Below, piece by piece: positions 33,690 to 45,510 of a stretch of 64,000 nt of DNA. How positions within the stretch are numbered: position 1 is the first letter of the stretch; each line of letters starts with the position of its first letter. Under the pieces are notes generated by a model. That model saw only the letters and a list, made by a program, of their open reading frames with translations. It made no database searches and was not told the DNA's origin. The stretch comes from Epiperipatus broadwayi. Its lineage: Eukaryota; Onychophora; Udeonychophora; Euonychophora; Peripatidae. The DNA lies in the NCBI GenBank assembly GCA_028023455.1, contig JAQFVV010012496.1, positions 372,001-436,000 on the forward strand. Direction: 5' to 3'. A program made the translations under genes and the position numbers.

Positions 33690-34065
33690 ATAGGGGATTT
33701 GAACCCACACTTTCAAGCTCCCTTCAGCCATCCAATCTACCTCATACAATATAATACTAAATTGTCTAATCACTTTACTACTATTACACAATGCTTTATT
33801 TACCATATTTTCTTACAGTTTACAGTTTCGATTGCCCCAGCAATCTTTTTCAGAACTTTATATCTCCTAACCTCAACTGTTACAATCAAATTTGCTCCCT
33901 CATACAACAGATACACATGACCATGCATATATGAAAAAAAGTGATCCCCAATATTCACATTTCATACTGAACCAGCACTTATCAGTTGGACCAGATTGGA
34001 CATCTGAAGTGAGCTTGAAAGTCTGTGTTTAAATTCCCTATAATTACATCTAAACCCCAAGGATA
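33690..34065. repeat. Family A remnant plus family D fragment (A9, D2)
   Basis: A minus-strand family A start (ataggggatttgaacccacactttcaagc, 33691-33719) is interrupted at about 33770-33900 by a family D piece (tacagtttcgattgccccagcaatc). It resumes with acacatgacc and a minus-strand hammerhead (33950-33998, core CTGATAA, GAAA). It then flips at about 34005 to gagcttgaaagtctg. Nested insertion into a fold-back. Confidence 0.5.
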
Positions 34066-34289
34066 TAAATTATACCTGTATTTAAATATTATATATATGT
34101 ATATGTATATTAAAAGAATATGATGTAATATGTTGGTAGCTAACTTATGTACTAAAGCTATGTTGCAATTTTATATATTGTAACAGAGTTAGAGAGATGC
34201 TAATTGATGATAATGATATTACCTCACATTGGGCAGTCATTTTAATGAACAGTAATATTTTGTTAGGCCATATGATAGTATATTTACAC

Positions 34290-34372
34290 GGAGGCAAAAC
34301 TCTCCATACAGTAGTGCCATTCAGTGTAAACAGCTTGTGTAGATATAAAGAATGGTGATCATGTGGTGATAG
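34290..34372 (+). repeat. Family C short form (C7)
   Basis: acacggaggcaaaactctccatacagtagtgcc, then cagcttgtgtag and aagaatggtgatcatgtggtg; the whole centre is missing, as in 27738-27850. Confidence 0.65.
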
Positions 34373-35424
34373 TATATTATGAATATGCTGCTATAGCTAT
34401 GCACAAAAGTATTAATCAATAAAAAATTACAAAATAGAACTCATTTATTTATTTTAGGGATAAACATAAAGTTCTCCCAGAGACACCATTGTTTAACTCC
34501 ATAAAAAAGTAACTCTGAAAATTAACTCTTCCTCTCTTCTATATTTTCATTATCATGCTGGGTTAACGAGTGCAATTCGAAAACAGAAACAAAGTACACG
34601 TTTTTCTCAGAGACAATCATATGTATAAAATATTATCAGTCCACCCACAATTGACATGTTATTATTTGTTACATATTATTACTTGTCATAATAATATTAT
34701 TATTAAATTAGTATATTTAATGTTGTCATTTGTAATAATTTTTGGTAGTCTTTTTTGTTGTTGTTAAAGCATAAATAAATATAAAATATTTCCAAATACA
34801 TGACATATGTGTTTGCATTGCTGGTCAATTAAAATTATAAAAACTATATTAACATATTGCACCCCCCTCCCCCATAAGTCTATGTCCATTTAAGAACTAT
34901 TTTGTATTTGTTTAACAGGAGATGGAATGTCAAACAAAAATAAAATAGTTAATTCAGATAATAAACATGTTTGACAATAATGTTACCAGATCAAATAATG
35001 TGTCAATTATGGGTTGAAAGTCAGTTAATAATTCAACTTTTATTGTGTTTTAGAAATTTTTTTTAGCATGACGTAATACTTGATGCAATTCAGTAAAATC
35101 ATATAAATACAAAATTTTACCAATAGACAGCTAATGTTGTTGATATACAACAAAGGAGGTGAAGCTAAATTATTCATACACTCTCATGCAAACGCGCGCG
35201 CACATATATGTAGTATACAGATAGAACACCATTAATGTGAATCTATTATTTAAAAACTTTTATTATCCAAACAAAATTTCAAAGGGATCTCCAATCTTTT
35301 CCAATAAATAAATTAGTATGTAAACGGGTCTACAAACAATATTAAAAACAAGAACTTTACAAACCATCTATAAATTATAATATTTAAATACAAGTATATT
35401 TAATATACTTGAAGTTTAAATGTT
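34373..35424. other. Unassigned stretch
   Basis: AT-rich; a C run at 34861-34872 and a short alternating GC patch at about 35193-35201. No gene. Confidence 0.4.
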
Positions 35425-35930
35425 TATAGGGGATTTGAACGCAGACTTTCAAACTCCCTTCAGCTATCCACTTTATCTCACACAACTGATGCACACAACC
35501 ACACATATGTGAAGTAGATAAATGATCTTTCATACACGTATTGGTCCAGATCATCATGTCCCACACACACATTTATATATAATCAGTGCTCGGTTTATAT
35601 TAATATAACAAATCTTCAAACTTTAAGAGACAAGCTTTAATCTACTCCACCCTCCAATTCTTCAAACATCATATACCATTGAAAATATGATGATGGATCA
35701 CCCAAATCCATTGTTAATTCCAGTATTATTTTCATGCCCATGTTTAAGTCAATCTGAACCCTGGTTTTCCATCATCAGATTTTCAATGGTATGGATGGCT
35801 GAAGAGTTGGAGGATGGAGTAGATTGAAGCCTGTCCATTAAAGTTGAAGATTTGCTATATTAATATAAACAGAGCACTGATTGTGTGTGGAATACGATCT
35901 GGACCAACTGATGAGTGCTGATTTAGCATG

Positions 35931-35984
<54 letters not shown>

Positions 35985-36085
35985 GATCAATTATCTTTTT
36001 TACATGTGTGATCATGTGTATCAGTTATATGAGATAGAGTAGATAGCTGAAAGGAGCTTGTAGGTGTGGGTTCAAATCCCCTATA
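35425..36085. repeat. Family A full fold-back (A10)
   Basis: Terminal inverted repeats begin TATAGGGGATTTGAAC at 35425 and end with its complement at 36085. Each arm is over 250 bp and includes the tRNA-like end, a hammerhead region, the agcactgatt block and catcagattttcaatgg. The turn lies near 35720-35760. The left-arm ribozyme (35520-35570) is largely lost. In the right arm, GAAATGC has been replaced by a TA microsatellite (35932-35980). Confidence 0.75.
35932..35980. repeat. (TA)n microsatellite inside a hammerhead
   Basis: About 24 TA units sit exactly between stem II (tgatttagcatg) and the TTGG of stem I, replacing the GAAA and stem III region. Confidence 0.85.
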
Positions 36086-36880
36086 TTACATCTATAAATT
36101 AATAATACATTTTTTAAAGTTTTATCTTATTAATAATAAAGTAAATATATACATTATAAATAACAAACTTAAATTTAAATCACATTTTTAGTAAAATTTG
36201 GGATTACTACGAATCTATTCTTGAAAACTGAAAAATTCACAAATCGAAAAGTCCTGGATTCCAGTTTAATGGTAATCCCAAATATGTAAAGACAATCAGG
36301 TTTTTACACGTAAAAATATTTAAACTTATCAAAATATGTCGCACTATTTTATTTTTAATGTATGTGCACAATAAATATATTTAAAACTTGGTATCAATTC
36401 ATTTTCTATAGTCTAGTCATTGCCATATTATGCAGATGTACTTCTTATTCCAATTTTCTTTCAGGTCAAATTTTGGATTTTTTTGTAATATTTTTCAGGG
36501 AATTACGTTTATTTTGGCGGCTCAATAAAGTAGCAAATGATTTGTGGATCAATTTCACTTCTTCATGGTGCAGAGTGAATGACAAAAAAAATACCAGTTT
36601 TTTTTTATAAACAGGACCTAAGTGATATACTTACTCCAAATTGTAATCACGCATTTGGATAATATTTCCAATACAAATATAAGTTTTCTTATTTAAATAC
36701 AATTTAATGTTATTAGTCAGGACTTGAACTCAGATGAAGTGAATAGCTGTAGGGAGTTTGAAAGTCTAAATTCAAGTCCTGTTTATTATGTTTTCTTAGC
36801 AAGTTATCTTGAACTTAAATAGAGCATGGATTTCATTTGTAGTGGTTGTATAAAAGTGTAATTAAAATTTATTTCTTTTC
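36086..36880. other. Unassigned, with a family A end-to-end remnant at 36715-36785
   Basis: At 36715-36785 the two family A termini (aggacttgaactcagat and gagtttgaaagtctaaattcaagtcct) are joined with about 20 bp between, the minimal product of a fold-back deletion. An 82-codon frame at 36362-36610 contains a basic, Trp-rich stretch I do not recognise. Confidence 0.45.
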
Positions 36881-36882
36881 AC

Positions 36883-36997
36883 GTCAAACGTTGTTAGCCG
36901 AAAGGTCAGCGCAGCCTCCTTGCAAGCAAGCAGTTGGTTGTAGACGGTTGTTGCAGGTTCACCTCCCGGCTGATGCTATGACATATAGAAAAAAAAA
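36883..36997 (+). mobile_element. tRNA-derived SINE
   Basis: gttagccgaaaggtcagc (A box) from 36893, gccTCCTTGCAAGC, caggttcacctcccgg (B box) from 36954, tgacatatag and A tail. Same type as 11501 and 41036, opposite orientation. Confidence 0.85.
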
Positions 36998-37439
36998 GTA
37001 GATTATTGAAGTAGTAAATCAATTATCAATGGCCTCTAGCTTCCACAGCTAGGATTGGTTTATAATTTATGCAATCATTTGTATTTGTTATGGATAGCTG
37101 ATGAACAACTAGTATATAATTTTTTTGCATCTTGCAACAATCTTAGGGTACTACAGTTATATAGAATAAATGAACTAAATGTCTGATCTAAAAGACTGGA
37201 AAAGCTAGTTCGTCTACTACTCGCCACACTATGGCATTAACTATTTATAATAAACTCTAAGCTTTAGAAAACAACTTTACTCGCATGATAACTAATCACG
37301 TTATTTATTGATTTAAATTAATAACATTTTAAAAAAAGAATATACACATGCAGAAAAAGATAAAGGGGATTAATCATAGCGTGTGTAATGTATAATATTA
37401 AAAAACACTTCAGATATATTAATATTGACTAAGATTAAA
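36998..37439. other. Unassigned stretch
   Basis: Nothing recognised. Confidence 0.4.
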
Positions 37440-37690
37440 GTTAATATTTGGATTAAGAACAATATGATAATCTCTAACTTAATATATGATTAATAATATT
37501 TATTAATGTATTTATGTAAAATGGGTAGGTCAAAGATGCAAGTATATACAGGATTGACACCTATAATTCAAACTGTAGTAATTTAATATTGACAAATGAT
37601 TAAGCCATATAAATGACTGTAACTTGGATCTGCTTAAGAATGTATTTTGAAAGCTTGTATCTTTTTCAGATCTCGTTATTCTTAGTACAT
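37440..37690 (+). repeat. Family R remnant, hammerhead lost (R3)
   Basis: gataatctctaact, taatatttattaatgtatttatgtaaaatggg, tcaaagatgc and gacacctataattcaaactgtag align with 6490-6600. Where the ribozyme should be (37620-37680), only traces such as acttggatctgcttaagaatg remain. Confidence 0.5.
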
Positions 37691-38344
37691 TTCAAAAAGG
37701 TGAATGGAATAGAAGTTTTAAATATATCTACAAAATATATTTATCGTTTTATCATTGATTTATACATATAAAATTATATCTCTTTTAACTATCATACACA
37801 GTAAACTGATGTTTACGGGTGAGGGTACGCAAATTCGTAAAAAGCATGTGACAGAAGATTTGTTACCTTCTTTATATTACATACTGTAGTTAGTGCTATA
37901 TAAATAAACTATTTATTACAGCAAAATTCAAAATTCACTATTTATTTCTAATAGCAGGTTGTTAAATATGGGATTTTGTCTCTTTGCTGCTACAGAAGGC
38001 ATAAGTTTGGACAATTCATTTGTTACGATATAATTCAGGCATACAGAGACTAAAGCCATGACCTCAGCATGGTGAGCAAAGGTTGGTTTATATTATAATA
38101 AGCTCAAGAATAAGTGGACACTTATGCTTTTTAAAATGATTCTCATGAATGAATGTGCATAAATTTGTAAAAAAAATGCATGACTGGAGATTTGTTACCT
38201 TCTTTATATTACATACACAGTTATTGCTATGTAAATAGACTATTTATTACAAATTTTCAATAATAGATAATTTAATAGCAATTAAAAATAATTATGTGCT
38301 GACTTTTAGAAACTGGCCATTATTAATTAACTGTCTTATATTGT
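37691..38344. other. Unassigned, with a ~340-bp direct duplication trace
   Basis: gagatttgttaccttctttatattacatac occurs at about 37856 (gaagatttg) and at about 38186, with similar flanks (tgaatg..cgtaaaaa / tgtaaaaaa). An imperfect direct repeat of ~330 bp is likely. Confidence 0.5.
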
Positions 38345-38695
38345 TTACACAGAGGCTAAACTCTCCATATTGTAGCATCACTTTCTGCAAGCCAGAGTAA
38401 TCAATTGATGGAAGAAAGTTTCTGTGTAAAGTCCCTATCTAGTGCCTGCTCATCCAATATCCCCAGACTCAGTGCAAGCCAGAGTAATCAATGGATGCAA
38501 GAATGTTTGTGCCTAAAATCCCTATCTAATGCCTACTCATCGCAATATACCCAGGCTGGGACTAGATAGGGATTTTATGCACAAACCTTCTTGCATCCAT
38601 TGATTACACTGGCTTGCACTGAGTTTATCCTCTGTATAAACAGCTTGGGCAAGCATAAAGAATAGTGATCATGTGATCTTTAGTGGTTTAATATC
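38345..38695. repeat. Family C rearranged copy (C8)
   Basis: The family start (acacagaggctaaactctcc) is followed by the gagtaatcaattgatgg..ctatctagtgcctgctc block twice in direct order (38396, 38482). The inverted block follows at 38555-38625, then the tail at 38640-38690. No complete ribozyme. Confidence 0.65.
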
Positions 38696-39809
38696 TTATA
38701 TTGTCCAAAATGTGCTTTATTCATGTCTTCATCTAACTTTAAAACAATTATTATTTTATTTTAATCATTGGTATCCTGCAACTTCAAGTTAATAATTATC
38801 ATGGTTTAATTTATGATCTTTATTTGAATTTTTGTATCAGACTGTTGGCTCAGAGTTTTACTGAGATATGCATGAGATCTCTATTCATTAGATAATATTC
38901 TCTCTAAAACATAAAAATGGCTGTTTATATTTTTAATATTAGTTCTTTCTATACATCATGAAAGAACATATTATTTTTTTTACTATAGCACTTCTTCATT
39001 TTTTGGCATATAGAAAGTTATTTTAATAGCTTTCCTGTCAACACTTGTAAACATCATTTATTTGAAATGAGATAGCTATATAGTGTTTATTTAAAACCGT
39101 TCTTCTTTTTTGGTATCTGGGATTTTCAGTTTGTTTGATGAAGTTTTTCTAACATTTCGTTTTTATCTGTGAATAAGTAGATTTGAAGTTCCTTTTGGAT
39201 TTGTACGATTAGGTTATATAAGGTTGTTGGATGTGTATCTCTATTTATTTTAGATATGTTATTACAACTTAGTTTTCAAACATAGTAACAGAGATTCAGT
39301 AATCATCTTGGCCTCCAATACTCTTGCATCTTGGTGAAACAACTCTCTACAGAGAGCTCACATAATCAAATGATTGAGATTCAACATTACAAAAGCATCC
39401 ATGCTAATGCATATTAATATATTTTGCATGGATTAGTCAGGAATCATAGGTAAAAGATCCAGCCATATCTGATCTATTTAAAAACATTTTATAACTTAAA
39501 AATCGGAAAATGACTGACCTTAGTCACTAGTAAAAAATAAAGAGCTCAGAAAATCAACATCTAATGATATTATCTTATGAGAACAAGTGAATCTTTTAGA
39601 TTGGATGAACTATTTAATGCATGACTAACTTGGACCAATAGTTTTATGACAAATAAATACTTCAGAAGCACTGCCAGTAAAACACAACCTTTGACTCATC
39701 TTAGATTCCCAGTAACCATTTAACATCACTTTCCCTCTCTCATTCCTTTTTATTTTTGCAAATGATTGACTCTTATCTTTCTTGTATTTTCTTTTTGTTA
39801 TGAATAACA
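38696..39809. other. Unassigned stretch
   Basis: AT-rich. The 100-codon minus-strand ORF at 39625-39927 overlaps a known repeat at its start and has no motif I recognise. Confidence 0.35.
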
Positions 39810-40075
39810 AAATAAAATTTATTAAGGCTGTAAACCTTAAGAATATGCGCTTGAAAATGCGAAGGTAGAGACCTCTACAGGTCTTAACCACAAGCTTAAG
39901 ATTTGGAGTTCCACTATTTTCTTCCAAAGTGTAAGCTTGTGATTAAGAAGAAGCTACAGTACATCACATCATATCACATTACATCGCATATTCCTAAAGT
40001 TTACAGCCTTATTAAATTTTACTTACATAATCAATGTGCGTTTAAATAAATTTATAATTACAACTTTAAATTATC
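39810..40075. repeat. Fold-back with LINE-type ACATC tail
   Basis: aaatttattaaggctgtaaacc (39813) pairs with ggctgtaaac.. in the reverse complement at 39995-40020, and ccacaagctt pairs with aagcttgtg around the centre. Between the arms, 39953-39985 is an acatcacatcatatcacattac repeat like the 3' end of the LINE at 14741. It is followed by the gtgcgtttaaataaatttataat block shared with 1075. Confidence 0.5.
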
Positions 40076-41035
40076 GTAATAGTTATTAATAACAGTGAGA
40101 TCTCTAAGTTTCTTTTGACTCTTCCGTAATGAATACAGATTTATCACGAAACTAAAGAGTTTAATCATTCCTGAACATTAAACCTTTATAAGAATGATGT
40201 ATTTCAATCTTATATTTATACTCCAAATTCAAGAGTTTTCAACAAATAGTTATTTAGAAGTCTCATGGCTATCTCAGTAAAACTTTGAATTAACTGCTGA
40301 TTCAGAAATGTAAATAAGATTCATAAATTAAACCATGAGAATTATTAATTTGAATTTGAAGGCTGCCGAAGTTTAAAATAACAATGGTCTTAAATTTAGA
40401 TGAAGCTACAAAAAAGTGCATTTTGGTTAATATTAAGGATTATTGCTTTTTTAATTTAATCTTGGCCTTGCCAATATAAATTATTCAAGTGACAAATTAT
40501 TTATTTTCTGAACAATTAAATACATGTGAATGGCATTCTTTTTACTTATGTATATATGCTATCTCTTACTTTTCCTACAGTCACAACTTTATATTAAAAT
40601 GGTTCCTGAAGGCTTAAAAGTGATTTAGTATTTGTAGCATACTTAAGTTGAGATTTCTTCCTATCTAAGGCAAATAATTTGCTTTCAATTATATTAATCC
40701 TATTATATTTTACTGTACTCATTTGTTATCTTTTTTCTACAGTATATCAATATTTAACTTCTTCACTTTGTTTCTTACTCTTTTACAGATTTGCTAACAA
40801 ATTTTTAACTATATTTGCATATTTTATAGCAGTGTGGGCTTCATTAGTTTTATTATTTGAAACCAACTTCACTTCATTAATTCTTGTGAGTTAGTTCATC
40901 AAACCTGCTTAAATTTGTAAACTGAGATATTAGCTAAAGGCTTTACCTAATCTTCATAAAATCCCTATTATGTATATACAAGTTTTTATCCACTCTATAG
41001 AAAGGCCATAATTTTTGAAATTATTATTTTTTAAT
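40076..41035. other. Unassigned stretch
   Basis: A 71-codon hydrophobic frame at 40679-40894 follows from T-rich composition; I do not regard it as a gene. Confidence 0.4.
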
Positions 41036-41150
41036 TGTTTTTTTTTCTCTATATGTCATAGCATCGGCCGGGAGGTGAACCCGCAACAACTGTCTGCAAC
41101 CAAGTGCTTGCTTGTAAGGTGGCTGCACTAACCTCTTGGCTAAAAATGCT
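41036..41150 (-). mobile_element. tRNA-derived SINE
   Basis: Minus strand: ttagccaagaggttagtgcagcc, accttacaagcaagc, gcgggttcacctcccggcc, tgacatatag, poly-A (the T run at 41036-41046). The cleanest copy of the family in this window. Confidence 0.85.
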
Positions 41151-42734
41151 TGCTTTGCGGAATTACTTGCTTTGAATAAAATGCTCATAATCAAATTAAG
41201 CCTCTTAAATATATGAAAGGAATTACTCTCTTTGCATAAAATGCTTCATAAAAAATTATGGTTTATTAGCATTACAATCAAATGTAATAGTTTTTTTAAT
41301 TGGTTATGGATTTGACACATGACAGCATTACAGACAAATATACATTCACATAAATTTTATATAAAGAATGAAGGTTACAAAAAATTTTAAATAGCCTCTT
41401 TTAAAGCTATGGTCTCTTCAATATCTTTCTGCAGAGAAATAGTCAACAGTCAAATTAAATTAATGTAGTGAAGGTTTACTACTTTTTTTTTTTTACCCTA
41501 CAGCTAGTGTAGTTATATAAATATATCTTTAGTAATAATTGAATGGCTGTCCACTTGAAATAAAAATATTACATTTTCTGGAAACTTAAAAAACCCACCT
41601 TGATCTAAGTTCGAACCACAGATTATGAACTTTCTATATAGTGTAAGCTAACTTCCTGAATATTTTCCTATTCAGAAATATATGTATATGTAAAAAATAA
41701 TTTATTAGAACTCTTTTAAATGATATGCTTTATGTGGTTAGACAATATTTAATTATTCTGAATAAAAAAGACAACTTAATGCAATCATTCAATTGTTGCA
41801 AGCCCTAATGTTAGTGCATCCAGTATGTTTTATAATGTAGACCTTGAGAATTGGACATAAGACACATAGTCTTTCTCTGATGATGATTAAAACTCTCCAA
41901 GGCAAAAGATGAAAAATGTATAATAGCTGACATCTCCTTTAGATCATAACATTCTGTTTATTTGCACAAGTTTCAAACTCAGTTGGAAACAAGCACTAGA
42001 AAATCTATGACATGCAGTCATATAGATAGATAGAACAAAGATCAACACCACTATACTTCATGTTAACTAATTTATTATCCTTCTTATTAACTTCTCTTAA
42101 TAATCATTTAATATAAAAAATGGTTTATATTTCATTGCATTAATGCCAAACTATATAAGTAAATGCATCATAACCATTTGAACATCTATGCACTTCAGTA
42201 TTTATAATTTAAATATAGCAATTAATATAATGTTTATAATAGTATTATTTTATTTAAAACACTAATACCATCATTTAGAATTAGTAACTTTTTTTGAAAT
42301 GTTCTGGGTTATTTTCAGTGGAGTTGGTATTCCAGTGCCATTATGAATTTACTTGAATGTTATTTGAATAAGTCACTATGTTTACAGCTGTATGGCAATT
42401 CTGTAGTAAATAATTCCAAATGAACAGTAAAGAATACATATTTTAGTTTTCATTTTCATTAGTAATTGCCAAGGTTATCAGCAAAATATAAAGCTCCATA
42501 GTTTAATGGTGTAAGTGCATAGTTCAAATTGTACAAAATCGTGACATTTTCTCATCTTTTATTTGTTAAACAAAATAATTGGAAAATATTTTTTTGATTG
42601 TTTTGATAATTTGAAAAATGTTTTTTATTTAAAAAATACAAGTATAATTAATTTTATATGTGTATGTTTTTAGAAAGATTTAAACTTAAACATCATGGGG
42701 GAAAAGGAAAAAATACATTATTTATTTTTATTCT
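41151..42734. other. Unassigned stretch
   Basis: No coding, RNA or repeat motif recognised in about 1.6 kb, apart from a short direct repeat (ggaattacttgctttg / ggaattactctctttg at 41159 and 41219). Confidence 0.4.
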
Positions 42735-42930
42735 TTACTGAGCACTGATTAAATATGTGTGTTGCAGATGATAATCTGGACCAACTGATGAGTGCTGGTT
42801 CAGCACAAAATATGTATATTGGTGATTGTTTATCTTTTCTGCATGTGTGTGGTCATGTGTATCAGTAGTATGAGATAGTGTGGATGGTTGAAGTGGCTTG
42901 AAATTCTGAGTTCAAATCCCCTATATTTTA
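42735..42930 (+). repeat. Family A fragment (A11)
   Basis: It runs from actgagcactgatt through the ribozyme and gtgtatcagtagtatgagatagtg to the tRNA-like end tgagttcaaatcccctatat at 42908-42927. Confidence 0.7.
42767..42834 (+). ncRNA. Type I hammerhead ribozyme, one core change (A11)
   Basis: GATAATC..CCAA, CTGATGA (42785), a perfect 6-bp stem II GTGCTG/CAGCAC, AAAA for GAAA, ATATGTATA, TTGG..GATTGTT. Only the G12-to-A change and stem III spoil it. Confidence 0.65.
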
Positions 42931-43038
42931 TTCTTTACATAAATTTATATCTTTTACATTTTTTTGTCTTTTTAGTTATATTTAAAATTAAGTTTAATAA
43001 TAACTTTATCTTTTTTATTGCATTGTCAAATCCATATA

Positions 43039-43274
43039 ATATTAATACCATCCATGTTCTTTATCAGTTTTACAATGCTTTTTTACAACCCATTATTGAC
43101 AGTTTTGATTGCCTCAGCAATCTTCTTCAGAACTATAACAAACACAATGCAAATACATGAATACAAGTATATGTATTTGTTATAGTTCTGAAGAAGATTT
43201 CTGGGGCAATTGAAACTGTAATAGTGTATTATAAAAAAGCATTGTAAAAAGTAATAAAAACATAGATAATATTA
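43039..43274. repeat. Family D fold-back (D3)
   Basis: The arms 43039-43160 and 43165-43274 are inverted copies. Each has a hammerhead-like core: minus strand 43101-43132 (CTGAAGA-A-stem-AAAAC form) and plus strand 43188-43216 (CTGAAGA-A-GATTTC..GCAATT-GAAAC). Confidence 0.65.
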
Positions 43275-43477
43275 AAACTCAGTCAGCTCCATCATGTTAT
43301 TTCATTTTTGCACTTCATCAGAAACTAACAGGACACCAGTGTAAACCACAAGATGTCAACCTGGTGTGCAAAGAAAGGCACAATGTAAAAAGAAAAGTTA
43401 AGGAGTCCTGCTTCATTGTGATGGATTGCAATGCCATCAAATGCAAGGACACATGCTTCACGATCTCAAAGAAATAA
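43271..43477 (+). CDS. Cysteine-rich reading frame, possible terminal exon
   Basis: A frame without a start codon stays open to TAA at 43475-43477. Its second half reads KLTGHQCKPQDVNLVCKERH, NVKRKVKESCFIVMDC and NAIKCKDTCFTISKK, with seven cysteines in about 65 codons. Base composition is clearly richer in G+C than the flanks, unlike the chance ORFs here. It could be the last exon of a secreted or extracellular protein, or a piece of a transposon next to fold-back D3. A hammerhead-like phrase at 43543-43574 (gaagatgagagcac..tctcttgaaagc) follows. I do not recognise the family. Confidence 0.3.
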   Translation: MKTQSAPSCYFIFALHQKLTGHQCKPQDVNLVCKERHNVKRKVKESCFIVMDCNAIKCKDTCFTISKK

Positions 43478-43479
43478 AG

Positions 43480-44409
43480 TAATTAACCTTTGAACTTTGT
43501 ATAATTTGCACATAATTACTTCACTCAGAGCTATGAAGATGAGAGCACATCTCTTGAAAGCACTTGCAGAGTAATATAATTTTATTTTGTTTCTTTAAGT
43601 AAAAAAGTAGCTTTGTGGTCAGGTGCAATAGCGCCTATATTATTTTACAAACATATTTTCGCATGCAAAGTTTTCGAGTTAGGTTTGAATTACATAGATA
43701 ATATTAATATTATAAGTTTAGTAATAATTTTGTTAAAAATAGTTTTCTTTTAATAAAAATATTATTCAAACTGAAGGATACATATACAAAATTAAATTTT
43801 GCAAAATTAGCTTTGGTTTAGTAAACAAATTATCTAAACAAATATATCAATAGAAATATAGTTTTTTATAAATCCTCGTTATTTTTGATATGTATTTAAT
43901 GTTCTAAAATAATGTTTCAGTAATTTATTAGCTTAGTTATATAAAATAATAATAATGATTATTGATTTCTTTTTAAAAGTGTAATCAAATTTTTACCTTT
44001 CTCAGCAACTTAAGTTACTCATTGTTTTCTAGTTTTCTTAGTGTCTATCTTGAGTGAAAGTTACTCAACAATAGTTACTGCTTTTTACTTTTTTAGGTCA
44101 TTATTGTTGTATCTTTATGGAAATTGGTAAAGGTGGTGAGAATGAAGATAATTTTTTTTAAAAAATTAGTCTTTAATATTTTCTCAAACATATTGTTGTG
44201 AAGGAGACATTTTTCTTATATTAATAATAGCAAATATTGTTTTTATGGAAGAAAGTTTATGAGGCTGGTTCTTCATTTTGTAGAATATACAACACTGAGT
44301 GACTGATAAAGTATATGTCAAGAATGAATATCTTTTTTAATTAGCTATGCTATTTTTATTAAATGCTTTTATTCAACTTACATTCTCTGTATGGTTGTTT
44401 GTTTGTGTT
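43480..44409. other. Unassigned stretch
   Basis: AT-rich, no motif recognised beyond the hammerhead-like phrase noted at 43543-43574. Confidence 0.4.
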
Positions 44410-44410
44410 T

Positions 44411-44534
44411 GTTTGTTTCATAGATATACTTTAAGTAAGTTGTGCAAGAGGATGGTATAGATTTTTTTTTGTGTTTGTTTCATAGATATAGTTTAAATAA
44501 AATACACAAGAGGACAGTATAGATTGTTTTTGGT
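44411..44534 (+). repeat. Two-copy 62-bp tandem duplication
   Basis: gtttgtttcatagatata starts at 44411 and again at 44473, followed each time by ctttaa/gtttaa, a caagagga block and gtatagatt. Confidence 0.8.
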
Positions 44535-44914
44535 TTCAATTGATAGCTTTTAAAATGGAGTTTAATGCATTTTAAATAATGAGTGATTTTTTGGAATTGA
44601 ATTAAAAGTTTAGTGATTTATTAGACACTTATATAATAACATACACATACTAAATGTAATATATACATAAGAGGTTTGCATATTAATTCGTTACAGAAAT
44701 ATCAAGTGGCATTTCTACAATATTTTGAATAAATGAAACCTAAAACTTTAAATCGAGTTTATATATATATATTACATTGAGTAATAAATATGTCATTTAA
44801 AATTGAATTTATATAGAGATAGATTGCCTAATAAAAAGGAAATAGCAAAACATCTGAAAACTAAAAAATAAATAATAGAGATAAAAAATATTTTATAGTA
44901 AATCCTTTTATTTA
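44535..44914. other. Unassigned AT-rich stretch
   Basis: Nothing recognised. Confidence 0.4.
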
Positions 44915-45045
44915 CACAGAGGCAAAACTCTCCATACAGAAGTGCCACTCAATGCAAAGCAAAATAATCAATAAAATCCCTATCTAGTGTCTTTGTGAAA
45001 ACAGATTGTGTAAGCCTAAAGAATGGTGATCATGTGATGCTCTTT
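44915..45045 (+). repeat. Family C short form (C9)
   Basis: acacagaggcaaaactctccatacag, ataatcaataaaatccctatctagtgtc, then gattgtgtaagcctaaagaatggtgatcatgtgatg. Ends retained, centre lost. Confidence 0.65.
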
Positions 45046-45073
45046 TTTACCATACACTAAAAATCAAATAAAG

Positions 45074-45235
45074 ACTTGTTTTTTCAAACACAATTGGGTT
45101 TTTTTAGATTGGACTTGAAATAAAAATGTAGAGTCCAGTTAATTAACTCATTTTCTATGTACCTTCCCCCCCATGCTTTTATTTCAAGTTCAATCTAAAA
45201 ACCCTAATTATGGTTGAAAAAACAATCATTTTTTG
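45074..45235. repeat. Palindromic MITE-like hairpin
   Basis: The arm 45076-45125 (acttgttttttcaaacac through gattggacttgaaat) pairs with 45182-45232. The loop, about 55 bp, has a C run. Confidence 0.7.
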
Positions 45236-45510
45236 TGTTTTAATGCATGACAAATAAAAACATTTACCATAAAATATTATTCATCTTTTTTTTAAGACAA
45301 GCTTGACAATAAAAATTTTAATTAACATCTTTTCTTTTAAAAAAAATATTCAATTTTTATTAATCAACAAAAGCAGAAAGTAACATATTTTATTTTGAGA
45401 TTATAACAACATAAAAAATTTGGGAATTTTTTTTTTAGAAACTATACTCAGATTAATAATGTAAAATAATATATATATATATATTTGTAATTTTAACCAA
45501 TTATATATTT

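Noticed and set aside
39625-39927. 100-codon minus-strand ORF, the longest minus-strand frame
   Set aside because: Its start overlaps repeat sequence shared with 975-1010, and the peptide shows no recognisable domain.
40679-40894. 71-codon hydrophobic ORF that could be read as a membrane protein
   Set aside because: T-rich DNA codes Phe/Leu/Ile by default; there is no start context, homology or conservation signal.
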